A DNA stretch of 64,000 nt from positions 708,630 to 772,629 of the forward strand of contig PDUO01000018.1 in NCBI GenBank assembly GCA_003008705.1, written 5' to 3'. A program made the position numbers and the translations under genes. Below the pieces are notes generated by a model. It saw only the letters and a list, made by a program, of their open reading frames with translations. It was not told where the DNA came from and did no database searches. This stretch comes from Pezicula radicicola. Its lineage: Eukaryota > Ascomycota > Leotiomycetes > Helotiales > Dermateaceae. Position 1 is the first letter of the stretch; the number at the start of each line of letters is the position of its first letter. This document shows positions 45,765 through 57,694 of the stretch, piece by piece.

Positions 45765-47393
45765 ATGTCTGAAATTATCCTCCCTCCAATTCGCCCTACT
45801 GCAGTCGAGGCTATCGAGCCTCAAGAGGTCTCCATCAAGAACCCGCCCACCAAGGTCGCTCCACTCGGTTCCTTCGCTGCATCTCGTGACCGGAGCATTT
45901 CCTGGGGCCGACGAGATCACCATGGCTCCTGGTTACATTCACTCGGCTGTGCGTCGATGATGGCCTTCGCTCCGGCTGTCGTCATCTTCTACTGGATTGC
46001 CCTCTCTTCCTTTGGTGGTTCTCTCGGTGCAGCCTACACGACCTTGTGGGCTCTACGTCCTGTGGAGTTCTTGCGAGAGTTTGGGCCAACACCAAGTTTT
46101 GAAGCAAGTAAGGTTTACTTGCAGTGGTTGGTCTTTCAGGTTGTACTTTATCAATATCTCCCGAGCAAGATCAGCACTGGACAACTCACGCCCGCTGGAC
46201 ATCTTCTCGAGTACCGAACCAATGGATTGTCAGCGTGGTTCGTTACACATGCGTTGTATTTTGTCTTGTCCTGGTATGGATATCTGGACCCAGCAATTAT
46301 CGCCAAAAACTGGGAGGGCATGCTTGTTGCTGTGAACGGTTGCGGATTTCTGCTCGCTGGATTTTCCTATTTGAAGGCTCACGTGGCTGCAACACATGAA
46401 GGAGATCGCAAATTTAGTGGTCAGTTTTCAATTTGCGTGGAAATCAATTCTTCTGTTAACGAAAGCATAGGATCAATAATATATGACATGTACATGGGTA
46501 TCGAATTGAACCCACGTATCGGAAAGTCCTTTGATTTCAAATTGTTCACAAATGGACGGCCCGGAATTGTAGCTTGGACCCTGATGTAAGTGCAACTTTT
46601 TCCCCCGATGGTTCCACTATTGAAGCTCTAATGAGTAAATCGAAATCTACACTTCTCCAAAAGATCTGTTGAGGCGAGGAGGAAATTATTCCTTGTACTT
46701 TACTGATATCAATACAGTGACCTCTCCTTCATTGCTTACCAGTTCCAAAACTACGGCTATGTCACCAACTCCATTCTCCTTGCTACCTGTCTCCACTCAT
46801 TTTATGTCATTGATTTCTTCATCAACGAAGATTGGTATCTCCGTACTATTGATATTTGTCACGACCACTTTGGTTACTATTTGGCATGGGGATCACTCGC
46901 CTGGCTGCCCACGATGTACACCCTCCAAACCCAATACTTGGCACGAAACCCTGTAGTTCTTCCTAATGTCTACGGTTTTGCGGTTTTCTTCATGGGCGTT
47001 GGTGGTTACGCTCTTTTCCGCAGCGTCAACCACCAAAAGGATCTAGCTCGTCGCACCAAAGGAAATTGCCAGATCTGGGGATCCCCAGCTAAGGTTGTGC
47101 GTGTCAAGTACCGTACAGGTGATGGGAAAGAACATGAAAGCATGCTGCTTTGTTCTGGCTGGTGGGGAATGGCTAGGCACGTCAACTATGCTGGCGACTT
47201 GCTACTGTCATTTTCTATGTGTGCAGCTTGTGGAACGACAGATTTGTTACCATGGACCTATGGTATCTTCATGACAATGCTCCTGGTTCATCGCTGCTGG
47301 CGGGATGAAGAGCGTTGTTCAAAGAAGTATGGAAAGGGATGGGAGGATTATTGCCAGAAGGTTCGATGGTGCATTCTTCCTGGCGTTTATTAG
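45765..47393 (+). CDS. 7-dehydrocholesterol reductase-type sterol delta-7 reductase
   Basis: Exons 45765-46419, 46471-46585 and 46718-47393 (introns 51 and 132 bp); 481 residues. It belongs to the ERG4/ERG24 membrane sterol reductase family, and signature blocks match the delta-7 reductase (DHCR7) branch rather than ERG24: LTPAGHLLEYRTNGLSAW, MGIELNPRIGKSFDFKLF, NGRPGIVAW, RTIDICHDHFGYYLAWGSLA, VNHQKDLARRTKGNCQIWG, SGWWGMARHVNYAGD and the C-terminal YGKGWEDYC..LPGVY. Around eight to ten hydrophobic segments indicate an endoplasmic reticulum enzyme using NADPH to reduce the C7-C8 double bond. Ergosterol keeps that bond, so such an enzyme is unexpected in an ordinary ergosterol producer. An ERG24 function is the main alternative. 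The gene is intact. Confidence 0.88.
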
Positions 47394-48294
47394 ATGGTGT
47401 TTCATTGTGTAATACGGTTTTGCATACCACGGTGCTTGGTTGCTTGATATGGCTTTGTAACGCTTTTGGTAATAAGTAGACTCCTGCCACAAGGTTTTTG
47501 AAGAAAAGGTATGTAATGGAATGGAGATACCTTGTAGAACTGAGGCAACAAGAGGGTTAATTATACAGGATAGACTCTTGAGCTTGGTTAGATAAAATTG
47601 GTAGCAAAAATCAAATTGTTTTCATGAAGGTGATGTTGGAAATCACTTGATTTGGGTGACTCGCTTGAGGTGACTTGAGTAATTCCCTCAGAGTAACTCC
47701 TGAAATTTGAATTTAGGTAAGTCATCTAGCGCATCGAGCAGAAATTAAACATTTCAAATCAATGCTGAAATAAACAACGTTGAGATCTTCCTGCTGCAGC
47801 CTCGCTATCACTTCACCTCTCCATCCTCAACCGTCTCTCCAACATTAGGGTCAAGACCACAAAATCTACTTGGGAGAGAGATTGTTGTTGTGAGCGGGAT
47901 ATAGTGGGGCTAGATTTGGTGGCGGTAGGCGGGTACATTAGGAAGGGGATGATGTGTGGATTAGATTGTTGGTTGGGTTGGATGGGAGGAAGGAGAAAAG
48001 ATAATTTGGGGGTGACACATTGTAACAGTCTCGCTGAAAATTTTCCTGGCGAGATCAAAACTGAAAGGAGGATTCCCACTACCACACAGATCTCCAACAC
48101 GCAGACCACCATCCCTCTCAATTATCCAGCAGATACATCTAAAAATCCAACCGAACAGTCTCACACATCAACCGTATACCCTGCACGCTATCTGCAACTG
48201 ATACCCTCAGTTTATAACCTTAGCAATGAGGCCTCCTCAGCATCTGTGGTACGTAACTTAGGTATAGTATAAGAAAACACTAAAATCTTTATAC

Positions 48295-48576
48295 TTATGT
48301 CTTTACTCCACTCTCGCCGCACGCTTCTGAAGTTCTGATCGCAACGCGCCTTTGTGAACTGTCCGATCTGAGCTCCGAATTCCGAACTTTTGTGCAGCTC
48401 TGGGGATTGCTGGAGGCCTGGGGGTTCGGTGTTGGAGTGAGAGTTGGTGTTCGTGTTGGTGGTGTAGTTGTAGTTGGAGTTGGAACATCATCGGCTTTAA
48501 CTTCTTTCTCGCACTCCATATCTGACTTATCAGCGGCATCATCATTATCAAATTGCTTCTCATTCTCAGAGCTCAT
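48295..48576 (-). CDS. Weak candidate, acidic/Thr-Pro-rich small protein
   Basis: 93 residues: an acidic N-terminus (MSSENEKQFDNDDAADKSDM), a Thr/Pro-rich middle, then an Arg/Ser-rich end. In a second frame the 3' part reads KFGIRSSDRTVHKGALRSEL, which looks equally protein-like, so a frameshifted relic is possible. No family recognised; it may be chance. Confidence 0.2.
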   Translation of the reverse strand: MSSENEKQFDNDDAADKSDMECEKEVKADDVPTPTTTTPPTRTPTLTPTPNPQASSNPQSCTKVRNSELRSDSSQRRVAIRTSEACGESGVKT

Positions 48577-50105
48577 GTCGAAACTCAGGAGTATTATATG
48601 TGTAAATGTCTATGTTGGGGAACTCGTAGTAGGAGACGTCAATTGTCAATGATGTGTTCTGTTTCTGTTGCGTCGATTTGCTTGGTAAAAGACGTGCGTA
48701 GCTCTAGTAGTTAGTTGGGTTTTGCTTTTTCCTCGCTTAGTCGGTGGGGGGCTTTTTTCTGTTTGGATGTGGTGAGTGGTGTTGCTCGCTTAGGTGTTTG
48801 AGGTACTGGCTTGGCTTGGGTTACTATATTGGGCTGCGTTATTGGGTTGACGGGTTTGTATGAGATACTTAGTTTGTCTGGGGTTCTGAATTGATTTGTG
48901 ATGCCAAGTTGGCTTGAGTTACCGGGTTCTCTTAAGTAAAGCGGTTGGTTTTAGGTTACTGTCACTGAGGCTGCAAGAAATCTTTCCTTTGCTGTAAAGT
49001 AAAAGGGAAGGGAAAGGAAGATGATTGAAAGAGCGAGTTGTGTATGAATTACTAGAAGCATGTTGAATTTGATAAACACTGATAGTACAATAAGCTCATT
49101 GGGTTGAGGTCTATTAATATTTATAGAGCAAGCATTGATAGCAATTTAAGAACTCCGTCGGTGAATAATCTAGTAGATATACATTTCTGACTAGCAGAAA
49201 ATCTAGCCGAAAGAAATCTTTGTTCCATATATAGACGCAATTGTAATTTTGATTCCCTACAACACTTTAAATGCTAAATTCTAGTGGACTGCCCACTGCT
49301 GTCTCTCCAGTACTATTAAATACCGACTGCTTCCACTCGTAGAATGAAGAGGTTAGATCTAGTAATCCCGGCTTCTGACTCATCTTCTGGTATGGAAGGA
49401 CCTTATAAACGCGTTTGGAGCACGTGTTGCAAAGCTGCCGTTGCTCTGGAACTTTTGATGAGAGCCTTACTTCCCTCAGAAAAGAGAGCTTTGATATCGA
49501 GAAGTGTTCTCGTTGGTGGAGATGTGATTGTGCCGGCGAGCTAACTTTTTAATCTTACGGGATGAACAACGGCTCTATCATCGACCCCCCCATTGGGTGC
49601 ATTCAAACCACCATTGATAGCTGCAATTTTGGTAGAGAATAGATTAATGATGTCTTGAAGGGTGGTTGGGCAGGCTCGGGTATTTAGTTGATTTATTGAT
49701 AGAAAGGGCATCATGGTCTACTATAGTCTATTGAAATTAAAGTAGCTCCTGTGGAATTGGACTAATGTAAAGCTTGACTTCAATGACTGACTTGCCTTAC
49801 TTTAATTCTTGAGCATCTTCGGATTACTAGAGCGAACTGGAGTAGTTAAAGAGGCTACGTTTTCGCTATTTGAGAGCAACGAGAGCAACGAGCTTTAATC
49901 GTATAGGAAGCATTTTTGAATAAGGATACCTTAGGTTAATTTAACCAACTTAACTGAATTTCTCGAGTGAGTAAGTATTTCAGTTACCTCAGTTAGGAAT
50001 TACTTAATTCTAGAGAGCTACCTAAGTTAAGCTAGTGACCTAAATTAAGTCAATCACCCAAAAGGGAGTTATCCAAGAAGCGAGGTACGAGTACCCGAGA
50101 AGTGT

Positions 50106-50198
50106 GAACTACTCGTATCCAAGTAGTGAATTACCCAAAAAGTGGATTATGCAAACCAAGTGAATTACACAGACCAAGTGGGTTATTCAGATCAACAT
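50106..50198. repeat. Degenerate 18-bp repeat, same family as 24048-24150
   Basis: Units such as ggattatgcaaaccaagt, gaattacacagaccaagt and gggttattcagatcaaca, preceded by gaattacccaaaaagt, follow the 18-bp period and consensus of the repeat at 24048-24150. More decayed copies extend upstream to about 49960. Confidence 0.7.
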
Positions 50199-50642
50199 GA
50201 TTAGCTTATGAACGTGAAGAAGGAATGTGACCACTAGGACCGGCGCCCCATCGTAATCAGCGTCCCTTTCACTGTAGGCTTCGTGTGCGACGGCGAGACC
50301 GTGAAAAAACGAACAACGAGTCAATACAACAACATGAATAAACATGTAACAGCAAGAACCGTCCACACCATCAAAGGCAACTAAAACCAAACTTTGTTCA
50401 TTTCCTGTCCTGCGTTGTTTGTGGAGGACAGCGAAGTGGTCAAGATGGGTGCCGTATGCTCCTTACTAACACGTGACGATGACGATTGGGTTTCGCGCGC
50501 GGTAGCTTTTGACAAGGCGTATCAAGAACACCAAGAGAGCTTTGTCATTGTCGACCAACCCACAATACAACCCCCTCCTCAGGTCTCTCTTAGACTGGTA
50601 CCGCCTTCACCACCTCTGCCAGCTTCGCAACCACATTCGAAG

Positions 50643-51933
50643 ATGGCTAGCAACCCTCTGATCTCGGCCCAAAAGTCGGCGGACTCTGGTCTCCAGGTAG
50701 CCTTGCATCCCCTCGTTCTCTTGACCATTTCCGACTACATTACTCGGCATACACTACGCCAGCAAGAAGGACCTGTAGTAGGAGCTTTACTTGGCCAGCA
50801 GAATGGACGGGAGATCACAATAGAGCATGCTTTTGAGTGTCTTCTTATTGAGCACGGTGGGGATGTCATACTGAGCCAGGCATGGTTCGAAGAGCGATTG
50901 CAGCAGAGTAAGGACCGCGGTCTTCAAATATCGGAATTTTGTCACTGATAGCTTCCCCGTTACAGTGAAAGACGTACACAAGGTGCCACAGCTCGATCTC
51001 GTAGGATGGTACACTATTATGCCTATCGATGGTCCTCAACCAGTCCACCTGCCTATTCACCAACAAATTCTCGACAACTACAACGAATCCGCGATTCTTC
51101 TAGGCTTCCATCCAACCGCAGTTAACGAGGGCACTGCTGGTGGCAAGCTTCCTCTCACTATCTACGAGAGTAAGTTAGAGACTGAGGGCACAGCCGATGG
51201 AGATTCAGGCGAAGACAAGGAGATGAAAGATGGCGAGGCTCAGCAAGTTTTGAAATTCAAGGAGCTGCCATACAGTGTCGAGACTGGAGAAGCGGAGATG
51301 ATCAGTGTTGACTTCGTCGCCCGCGGTGGAGGAAATGCTACAGCTATTGACAGCAAACCACAGAAGCCCGCACCAGAAGGTAAGGGAAAGCAGAAGGAAG
51401 AGGCCCAGGTCTCTGCCAAAGATGCAGGAAAACTCAAGGAATCTGATTATCTTACGCGCGAAGAGGAAGAGCTCATCGCGACTTTAACAGCTAAGGCAAA
51501 CGCGATCAAGATGCTACATGCACGAATCAGCCTGATTGCAACATACCTGCAAAATCTCCCACCTTCCTTCATATCTGATGCCGCTGTAGAAGGCGAGGAA
51601 AGCGAGTCGAAGAAGTACACACCAGTGAACCACTCGATCCTCCGCTCTATCCAAGCCCTACTCACACGACTGAGCCTCCTCGTACCCGCCGACGCAGCAG
51701 CATTCGAAAAAGAGCTGTTGTCTGAGCAAAACGACGTTGAGCTTGTTAAGTTGCTTAGCAACCTCACACAATCAGTCAAAGATGTTCGACAAACAGGTCG
51801 TAAGTTCGGCGTTGTTCGTGAAGGCAAGGCTTCCAAGAATAGTTCAAACAAGCATGTCTGGGGAGGAGGCGCCGCCCCTGGTTCATATGAGCAGGGCAGT
51901 GGAGTCATGGGTGTTGGCGATTTAATGAATTAG
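50643..51933 (+). CDS. csn6: COP9 signalosome subunit 6 (CSN6)
   Basis: Exons 50643-50907 and 50966-51933 with a 58-bp intron; 410 residues. The N-terminal MPN domain begins [18 protein letters not shown] and continues [28 protein letters not shown], then [17 protein letters not shown] after the intron. The catalytic JAMM residues (HxH...SxxD) are absent, as expected for the non-catalytic subunit CSN6. The C-terminal half has the helical segment [20 protein letters not shown] typical of CSN6. It works in the COP9 signalosome, which removes NEDD8 from cullins; subunit 5 holds the active site. I chose the ATG at 50643 because conservation starts there; the frame is open upstream to an ATG at 50445-50447 (MGAVCSLL). 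An acidic/Lys-rich insertion (about residues 165-240) looks disordered. Confidence 0.88.
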
Positions 51934-52362
51934 AGGAAGCAATAGGTTTCCATGGGCTTCATTCCGAGCTGTTCTTATCAGGCTTAGAGGTTGGATGCAT
52001 TTGTAAGGCGCAAGAAGGTGCATATGGGGGAGCGAAATGGCGATATGGCGTTTTCTAGCGATTCATGATGGACGGATCATGATGGATGGTGGGCATGGGC
52101 ATGAGATGTGAAAATGATCTCAAAAGAAGAAGAAATGAATCATTTGTAAGATTCTTTTTCCAATCGCAGTCAACTGGTGCAAACTTCGGACACGTGAGAA
52201 TGGATGAGCTACTCGAAGTAAATTCCCCAAAATTAAGTGAACTGCTGCACTCTACAAACTGTTTTCTATAGATGCGCAAAACAGTATCAACCCACATCAA
52301 ACACCATAACCTATCAACCACTAGAAGAAAAAGGAAAGAAAACATAAGAAAAGGCAGATAAC
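51934..52362. other. Convergent intergenic region
   Basis: Holds the 3' ends of CSN6 (plus) and the dehydrogenase gene (minus). No gene seen. Confidence 0.5.
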
Positions 52363-53866
52363 TCAAGCTTCAACAACAACCTTCAAAACCAACCTCCCCT
52401 CCCCATCCACTGTCCTACCCGCCAACTCCATAGCCTTATCCGCATTCTCTAACCCCTTGAACCGATGCGTAACCATATGATCCAAGCTGGGAAGACCCAT
52501 CACGCCTCCCATCTGCCCAAGTAATCGAATACCAGTCTGATAAGTATTCGCATATCTAAAGACTCCCAAAATATCTACTTCCCTTAAATGCGCAGCTGAT
52601 AAGGGAAGTGTTTGAACCGGCGTTCCCATACCGACCATTATTACTTTACCTCCTGGTCTTGTTGCATAGAGTGAGGTTTGCATACATGGTTCTTTACCGG
52701 TACATTCGAATGTTATATCTACCCCTATATCTTCATCTTCATTATCGGGGGTTTGAGATGAGGTGAGGGAGAGAACTTCTGTGGCGAGTGTTTTGGCGGC
52801 TTCTAGTTTGGAGGTTATGGTTAGGGGTTGGGAGTAGGTTGATAGGGGTGTTATTGCTCCGTCGCTTAGTGCTGGGGTTGAGGTTCCTGAGATGGATTGA
52901 GAAATTGAGTTTAAGGTGGTGGTTGAGAAGGCGATTGAGGAGGATGAGGAGACTTGATGGAGTGGTTTTGGAACTACGTAGCCGTGTGTTGCGAAACCTT
53001 TGGAGATGGCGTAGTTTACTCGGCCTTCGTCGACGTCCATTATCGTTACGAGGGTGCAACCTGATTGTCGTGCCATTGCTGCTGTGAGCAAACCGACGGT
53101 ACCAGCACCGATAACGAGGGCGGTAGATCCGGGAGTTGGAGAAGCACGATTAAGGGCATGAATGGCTACTGAGAGGGGTTCCAGAAGGGCTGCTGAGTCG
53201 AAGGAGATATGATCTGGTAACCTAGTTCTTTTTAGCGAGGGTTTCTGGATGCAATAAGGGGAACTAACTTATGACACCAAACAGCAGGATGATTAATCCT
53301 CTCTTGCAAAGTTCCTTGAAAATGGGGTACGCTCTTCGCTGAACTTCTAAATCTCATCCTTTTACAAAGGTTATACCTTCCCTTTCTACAGATCCCGCAT
53401 TCTCCACATGGAATCCCAACTTCTAAGGCTACCCTGTCTCCGATTTTGAAGCCTCCATTAACGTTGGGACCAATGGATACAACGACGCCTGAGGATTCAT
53501 GACCGAGAGACAGAGGTGCACAGGCGCAAAGATCACCATTGGCAAACTTTTTGTAGTAGGAAACGTCGGATCCGCAGATACCAGTTGATTTGATTTGGAT
53601 TTGTAGTTCGCCGGATTGTGGAGGTTGGATTGTTCTGGTTTCCTGTAGGTACGTACTCGTTAGTTCAATGAGTGCTTCTTGGGGGCGTGGGATGTTTTCT
53701 GTTACTGGCGCTAGATCCAACTTACCAAGCGGATGTCTCTCGGGCCATGCAAGACAGATGCCGCAATTTCCACGCTGTCGGTACTCATAGACTTCAAAGT
53801 CGCGTGAGATGAGACATTGACAGGTACACAGACCGGTAGAGCCTCCGCAGCCGCAGAAGGAGCCAT
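52363..53866 (-). CDS. Zinc polyol dehydrogenase (sorbitol/xylitol dehydrogenase-like), 3 exons
   Basis: Exons 53866-53726, 53642-53269 and 53221-52363 (introns 83 and 47 bp); 457 residues. Medium-chain dehydrogenase: catalytic zinc ligands C70 (GICGSD), H95 and E96 (GHE); structural zinc C126, C129, C132, C140 (CGECGICRKGRYNLC); NAD site VIGAGTVGLLTAAMARQSG; substrate-domain end GGKVIMVGMGTPVQTLPLS. It likely oxidises sorbitol or xylitol with NAD+ in the cytosol; the exact polyol cannot be told. Compared with the roughly 350-residue norm it carries an extra Ser/Thr-rich stretch of about 55 residues (SSSSSIAFSTTT to YSQPLTIT) inside the nucleotide-binding domain. The start at 53866 (MAPSAAAEALPV) is chosen over a more upstream in-frame ATG at 54010. 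Confidence 0.85.
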
Positions 53867-55398
53867 CGTATTGGTCTTTTGGGTGCTTTCAAAGCCGTAA
53901 AATGTATAAGATACCGTGGGGGGTGTGGAATTTCGTGGGGGAAGCGGGCTTTCAGTAAGACTAAGGCGGGTGACATCTACGAACATCCAGGAAGGCGGAA
54001 GGTCCCCCATAGCTGTTTATACCGAGAATTCCTTGTTCGTCATATGTTGCCATTGTGAGGCCCATTGAGCGGTGTATGGCCTTTGCTACCACTCATAATG
54101 CACACAGCTATCTATGCTTTATCTTTGCAAAGTGAGAGGTACGACTTTCTACCTTGTTGCAGGTTTGTGAAGGTGCATGGCTGTACCCTCGACAATCCTC
54201 CTGAGTACTTGCTGCAAATCGCACTGGGTTTGCGAGTTTGAACTTTTTTGATAATCTACAATACCTACCGGGTCGTGCGCCGAGAACGGAAATACTTCTA
54301 GATAAGAAACTAGGTACATGCATCATCATTGATGCATCCTTAGTAGTGCACTATGGTGCATGCCGGCATCTCGGATACTCAGTTGCATTCAACCGGTCTG
54401 TCACACATGGCATGGCAAGGAACTTGGAACCGACTTGCAAGAAGAATCATCAGACAGTATGGCTTCAATCGGGAGGGAATGGTCAGGAATATACATTGAA
54501 ATATTACTTTGTCCATTTCATGTAGTAATCTTATAACCTCGCTTCACTTCGAGTGCTGAAGGCATTTGGAAATCTCGAACTACTGAGCGGACGGTCCTGA
54601 CTCTCTCCCCGGTTTGATACCCCGCAGCCAATCCCTGGGACTTCGCCTGGTAAAATATTATACGGGACCTGCCTGTAGCACAACATTGATAAGGTTGCAT
54701 CCCGTTGTCGTACAACAGCGTCATTCCGGTAGTAAGTTACAGATAGAAACTTGGTAACTTCTCGCTATACTAAGTCCGCACTTGCGCGGCATGGCGTCGA
54801 AAAGGTCGCTCGCAACTCTGCGAGATGCATCAATTGGCTTTTGACAATGCAATTCGACCAAAGCGGTACCTGGGTACGGAAGAATTTCAAATTTGCGGAA
54901 CCTCGGAGTACTACGGAGTGTGAAGGACCGCAATTCATAACAACCAATGGTATATAGGCGTGGACTGCCCCTGGGGAACCCCAGCGTGTCAAATAGCCAG
55001 ACAGAAGTTGTGAAGTTATCGGTAGCTTAGAGTAGTGCTCATGGAACTTTTCAAGTCTAATCCGACTGGTGAGTATAGGCCTGCATGCCGTAGATCGCAC
55101 TTGTTGGTCTCAAAGACGACATGTCGTATGGAAATATTTACGATTTTCGGAAAATGACAGATTTAGCGGTGAGGCCACAATGTGAACTGATCGTAATGTT
55201 GCGTAATGATCTGGAGACATGTGAACAATGCAGCACTTGAAAGGAACAACTCACCAGGTCTATAATTCTCATCTCCAAGGTATGGGCTGAGATTATGAGC
55301 AGCGAATTTCGAGTGCCATTCACTATGGAATGATACAAGTGTTTGGAGTACAAATTTCTGTCATTAATAGCAACCCGAAATATTGGGCATCTCGTCGT
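53867..55398. other. Intergenic
   Basis: No gene supported; open frames here are short and unconserved-looking. Confidence 0.45.
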
Positions 55399-57348
55399 TT
55401 AGAAAGTGCTTGTAGCCAGCCGACTGGCTGCGTTTCGTGCATCAACTCTATCCTCATCATCCTCTTCCTTGACGCCGGTTAGCCCACCGGCACTTCCTCC
55501 ACTAATTGCGCGAGCTCGTCCAGGTCCCTGGTCTTCTTCACCATTAGCATCCTCCGGAACGCCTGACATAAAACTGCCTGAAATGCTTCTGTTCAATCCA
55601 TCAGGCCTCCTTGGTTGACCGCTCCATGCATCTCCCTTCGGTCCCTGACTTGCAGCCATGCTTGCTCTCCTGACTGCTGGATGTGCTTCTCTTCCTAATC
55701 GGCTGAGGCCACCAGAGGAATCGATTGCACGAATATCTGGCCGAATGCTTTCGAGGGTTGCGAGAGTGCGCCTCTCCGCCTCAATTTCGCGGATAACATA
55801 CTCCCGAATGCTTAATTTCAAGTCCGCTGCGGTTCGTGCAAACCACTTTCTGCGCTCCTGAACAAGATTTTGAGTCACACGTTGCGTCTTTGCAAGAAGA
55901 TAAAGTTCATTGCTTCGAGCTTCGTCCAGTGCAGAAATGGCCTCATCAACCTTCTCTCGGCGGACAGACGAGCTAGCCTTCAGCCTATCCGCAGCGTTCA
56001 GTTTGCTCCGCGTTAACTGCTGAGATTGGATGAGCTCGCGCAGTAAAATGTGGCGGTTAGTTAAGGTTTCTTTCACAATGAAAGCATCCTGCGAGTGATA
56101 TTGAAGGGGGTCTCCAATAGTCGTAGCTTCAGCAGTGCCTTGCGCCGCATGGAAATCACCTGTGGTTTGAATAGTCTTTCCAAGTTTTCGGTATGCATTA
56201 GCAAGTCCTGTATGGGGTTCTTGTACGTTCATCGCTCCAAGCTTGACACCGAAATCGGACTCGGCAAGCCCCAGTCCTGCAAGTTATTAGTTCCGTAGGT
56301 TAGCATCAAGATATTAATGACACACCTTTCCGAGCCTTAACCAACTTATCCACCTTATGCCCAGCATCCATCGTACCAAGGTAAAAAAGTTTCACAATTG
56401 GTCGTGCGTCTTGTAATTCAGGAGTATCGTCTGGTGGAGGGGCAAACTGCTTAATCACCCTCCGTCGGACACCAGTTGCTGGCTGTTTTCTTTTGAGCAT
56501 TGGGCTATAACCAAAGTCGCTTTCAACAAAAAGAACCATTTCATCGTCCCTCATCAAAACATCATTTGAGCATACGTAATTAAGCCATCTTTGCAACGAC
56601 GCCTTTACACGAGCCTCGTCTTCGTCAGTTCCAGCGCCAGCAGATGTCAACGCAGGCGGAACCGCTGGTACAATGGCTTCGGGATTCGATGATATAAGAT
56701 GATCGGCAAGCTTCACAAATTCGGAATGCGTTCGTCGGACATCGCGGAATTGGGTCGTACGGAATTTGGGAAGGTTGGTCTAAAACTGTTAGATTATTCC
56801 CACAACACTCCACCTCAAAAACTTACGTGTACGTCAAATCGCAAGATGGGGTCCTTTCTGCCAGTGCGTTCCAGTCCAGTGATCTTAGCATGTAGTTTGT
56901 AAAGAGATGGCTGCGGAGGTTGTTGCTGACGTCCTACATTGTGATATCTCTGCGGTTGCGCTCTTTGCGCCTCTGCCTGGTATTGCTGCTGCTGCTGGTA
57001 ATGCTGTTCAATAGGAGTCTCTACTTGACCAAGAAATGGCTGGTGTTGTTCGACAGTGCTGCTGCTCTGAACTGATTCAGCAGTATCTGGTCTTCGGCCG
57101 TCGCTGCTGGTATCGGTTACTGAGGTCGCACCAGCGCTGTCTGGTCTATTGAAGCCTGCGCCACCTATTGTATCATTTTCAGAGAAGCTACCATTATATG
57201 AATGCGCGCTGTATGGTGTTGGTGATGCTGGTGTGTCGCCCGATGCGCCAAATGTTGATTTAGAATGCTGCGGAGATGCTTGTGGAGAGTTACTCCAGGG
57301 AGAAGCTCCCGCAGGATGGTCTTCGTGTATCGTAGAAGAGTAATCCAT
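55399..57348 (-). CDS. vps17: Vps17-like sorting nexin (retromer PX-BAR subunit)
   Basis: Exons 57348-56827, 56779-56326 and 56276-55399 (introns 47 and 49 bp); 617 residues. The N-terminal 145 residues are disordered, Ser/Gln-rich. A PX domain follows (YKLHAKITGLERTGRKDPIL, TNLPKFRTTQFRDVRRTHSE, FVKLADHLISSNPE), then the linker VRRRVIKQFAPPPDDTPELQ and a helical BAR domain (GLANAYRKLGKTIQTTGDFH, NAADRLKASSSVRREKVDEA, KWFARTAADLKLSIREYVI). This order and these segments fit fungal Vps17, which pairs with Vps5 on endosomes to tubulate membrane for endosome-to-Golgi retrieval. The C-terminal 90 residues are Gly/Ser/Arg-rich. It is divergent from MEF2 with 342 bp between start codons. Confidence 0.9.
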
Positions 57349-57690
57349 GTTGAATTGAGCGGTTGAGTTGCAGACAGCGCAACCAAGGTCGAGTTGAAAC
57401 TATGACGTCGAAGAAGTCAATTGTGGCCTACTGCCCGTCGAGTCTATCAGCGAACCCGTATGCGCAGGTTCATAGCAAGACGGAAGAATAAGAGGCAGTC
57501 GAATGGGGAGGCAATCGACGAGCAACTGTAAGATGGATGCCTCCATCCGCGGACGAGTTGCCTTCCTCCTAACACGGCTAGCGTACTTTCAATAAGCGCC
57601 CGTAACCGCGGATTAAGCGACCTCAAAACTTGTGCTTTCTGCCAGACTGCTAGACCAACGGATTCTGCGAAGTGAAGCCATGTTCAGGCT
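57349..57690. promoter_or_regulatory. Divergent Vps17/MEF2 intergenic region
   Basis: 342 bp between two divergent start codons, so it must carry both promoters and leaders. GC-moderate, with cgcggacgag and cgcggattaag words. No specific site assigned. Confidence 0.6.
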
Positions 57691-57694
57691 ATGA
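57680..57694 (+). promoter_or_regulatory. Four-codon upstream ORF overlapping the MEF2 start codon
   Basis: ATG TTC AGG CTA TGA: its stop overlaps the MEF2 start as ATGA (57691-57694). Such an arrangement can lower translation or allow reinitiation. Seen directly; the effect is inferred. Confidence 0.6.

Larger units (their letters stand above)
47394..50642. other. Long gene-poor stretch
   Basis: No conserved gene. Contains 18-bp-repeat relatives at 47640-47710 and 48790-48950 (reverse orientation), one weak open frame (48295-48576), and the repeat at 50106-50198. The segment 50394-50642 is the leader, or an in-frame N-terminal extension, of CSN6. Confidence 0.45.

Noticed and set aside
45765..47393. 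Annotation as C-14 sterol reductase (ERG24)
   Set aside because: The family is the same, but IDICHDHFG, NHQKD..RRT and the IWG block match the delta-7 reductase branch better; kept only as an alternative.
54010..55100. Open frames between the dehydrogenase and Vps17 genes
   Set aside because: Mutually overlapping on opposite strands with no recognisable domain.
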